Assembly: GCA_030629485.1 (NCBI GenBank)
Contig: DAOVOW010000115.1
Coordinates: forward strand, 1 to 6,497
Direction: 5' to 3'
DNA from: a bacterium
GTDB lineage: Bacteria; Zixibacteria; MSB-5A5; GN15; FEB-12
DNA: 6,497 nt
Part shown: one piece after another, positions 6,326 through 6,497 of the stretch
Numbering within the stretch: position 1 is the stretch's first letter
Layout of the letters: each line of letters opens with the position of its first letter
Program-made: the position numbers and the translations under genes
Notes under the pieces: model-generated
The model's database searches: none
The model's input: only the letters and a program-made list of their open reading frames with translations
What the model was told of the DNA's origin: nothing

Positions 6326-6497
6326 AAGTGTTCCTCCGTTTCCAAATGACAACAGTCCTTGTATCCCCACAATCTCCGGGGCGGACGAGCACACCGATAC
6401 GCGAGGGTCGCACTTGTATGCAGGCGCAAAACCTCTGATCTCGCATACCTACCCCGGCTACGATTGCTACACCCAATAATGCAATAATGATAGCGCC
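6326..6497. other. Sequence upstream of the redoxin gene, content unresolved
   Basis: No gene can be assigned. One minus-strand frame is open from the right edge and begins with a hydrophobic stretch, GAIIIALLGVAIVAGVG, which could be the last membrane segment of a gene outside the window. The same frame then turns Arg- and Cys-rich and runs to 6153 inside the redoxin gene, which argues against it. No convincing promoter for the redoxin gene was found, so it may be read from further upstream. Confidence 0.3.

Noticed and set aside
6365..6381. CCCC/GGGG stem upstream of the redoxin gene as a terminator
   Set aside because: Only four base pairs with a 9-nt loop and no T run on either strand.
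6153..6476. 107-residue minus-strand ORF across the redoxin start
   Set aside because: Half of it is out of frame inside the well-supported redoxin gene, and its composition is Arg- and Cys-rich like a shadow frame. Only its hydrophobic beginning was kept as a question.

Overview
The window looks like a bacterial chromosome fragment of moderate GC. Every gene I can support is on the minus strand, so transcription runs from high to low coordinates. The genes are dense, with short or negative spacings and recognisable Shine-Dalgarno (SD) sites. The two-membrane-style sensor proteins and the secreted redoxin suggest a Gram-negative-type environmental bacterium. The style of the STAS and phosphatase proteins recalls lineages of the Fibrobacteres-Chlorobi-Bacteroidetes superphylum, but that is a weak guess; nothing here fixes the taxon.

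Right part (6497 to about 5390): a small unit encodes a membrane-anchored thioredoxin-like protein (CGTC active site) followed by a 77-residue secreted peptide. The mature peptide would be about 45 residues with six cysteines. The redoxin ORF reads about 120 nt into the peptide gene in another frame, and the unit ends in a good intrinsic terminator. A thiol oxidoreductase next to a tiny cysteine-rich secreted peptide is the least ordinary thing in the window.

Middle (about 5260 to 1947): after a leader with a plausible promoter comes a partner-switching module. It has a STAS anti-sigma factor antagonist (RsbV/SpoIIAA-like), a GHKL anti-sigma kinase (RsbW/SpoIIAB-like), and a large polytopic membrane protein with GAF and SpoIIE/PP2C phosphatase domains (RsbU-like). 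In the known logic the phosphatase dephosphorylates the STAS protein in response to a signal. The STAS protein then sequesters the kinase and frees the kinase's target, classically a sigma factor. No sigma factor is visible here, so the target is unknown. The STAS gene has a puzzling start, and a terminator-like hairpin lies between it and the kinase gene.

Left part (1954 to 1): a zinc-ribbon Nudix hydrolase overlaps the phosphatase gene by 8 bp. A membrane histidine kinase (periplasmic loop, HAMP, HisKA, HATPase; NtrY/NtrB-like H-box) starts 5 bp after it and runs off the left edge. The five genes from STAS to histidine kinase are arranged as one operon, joining a partner switch to a two-component sensor.
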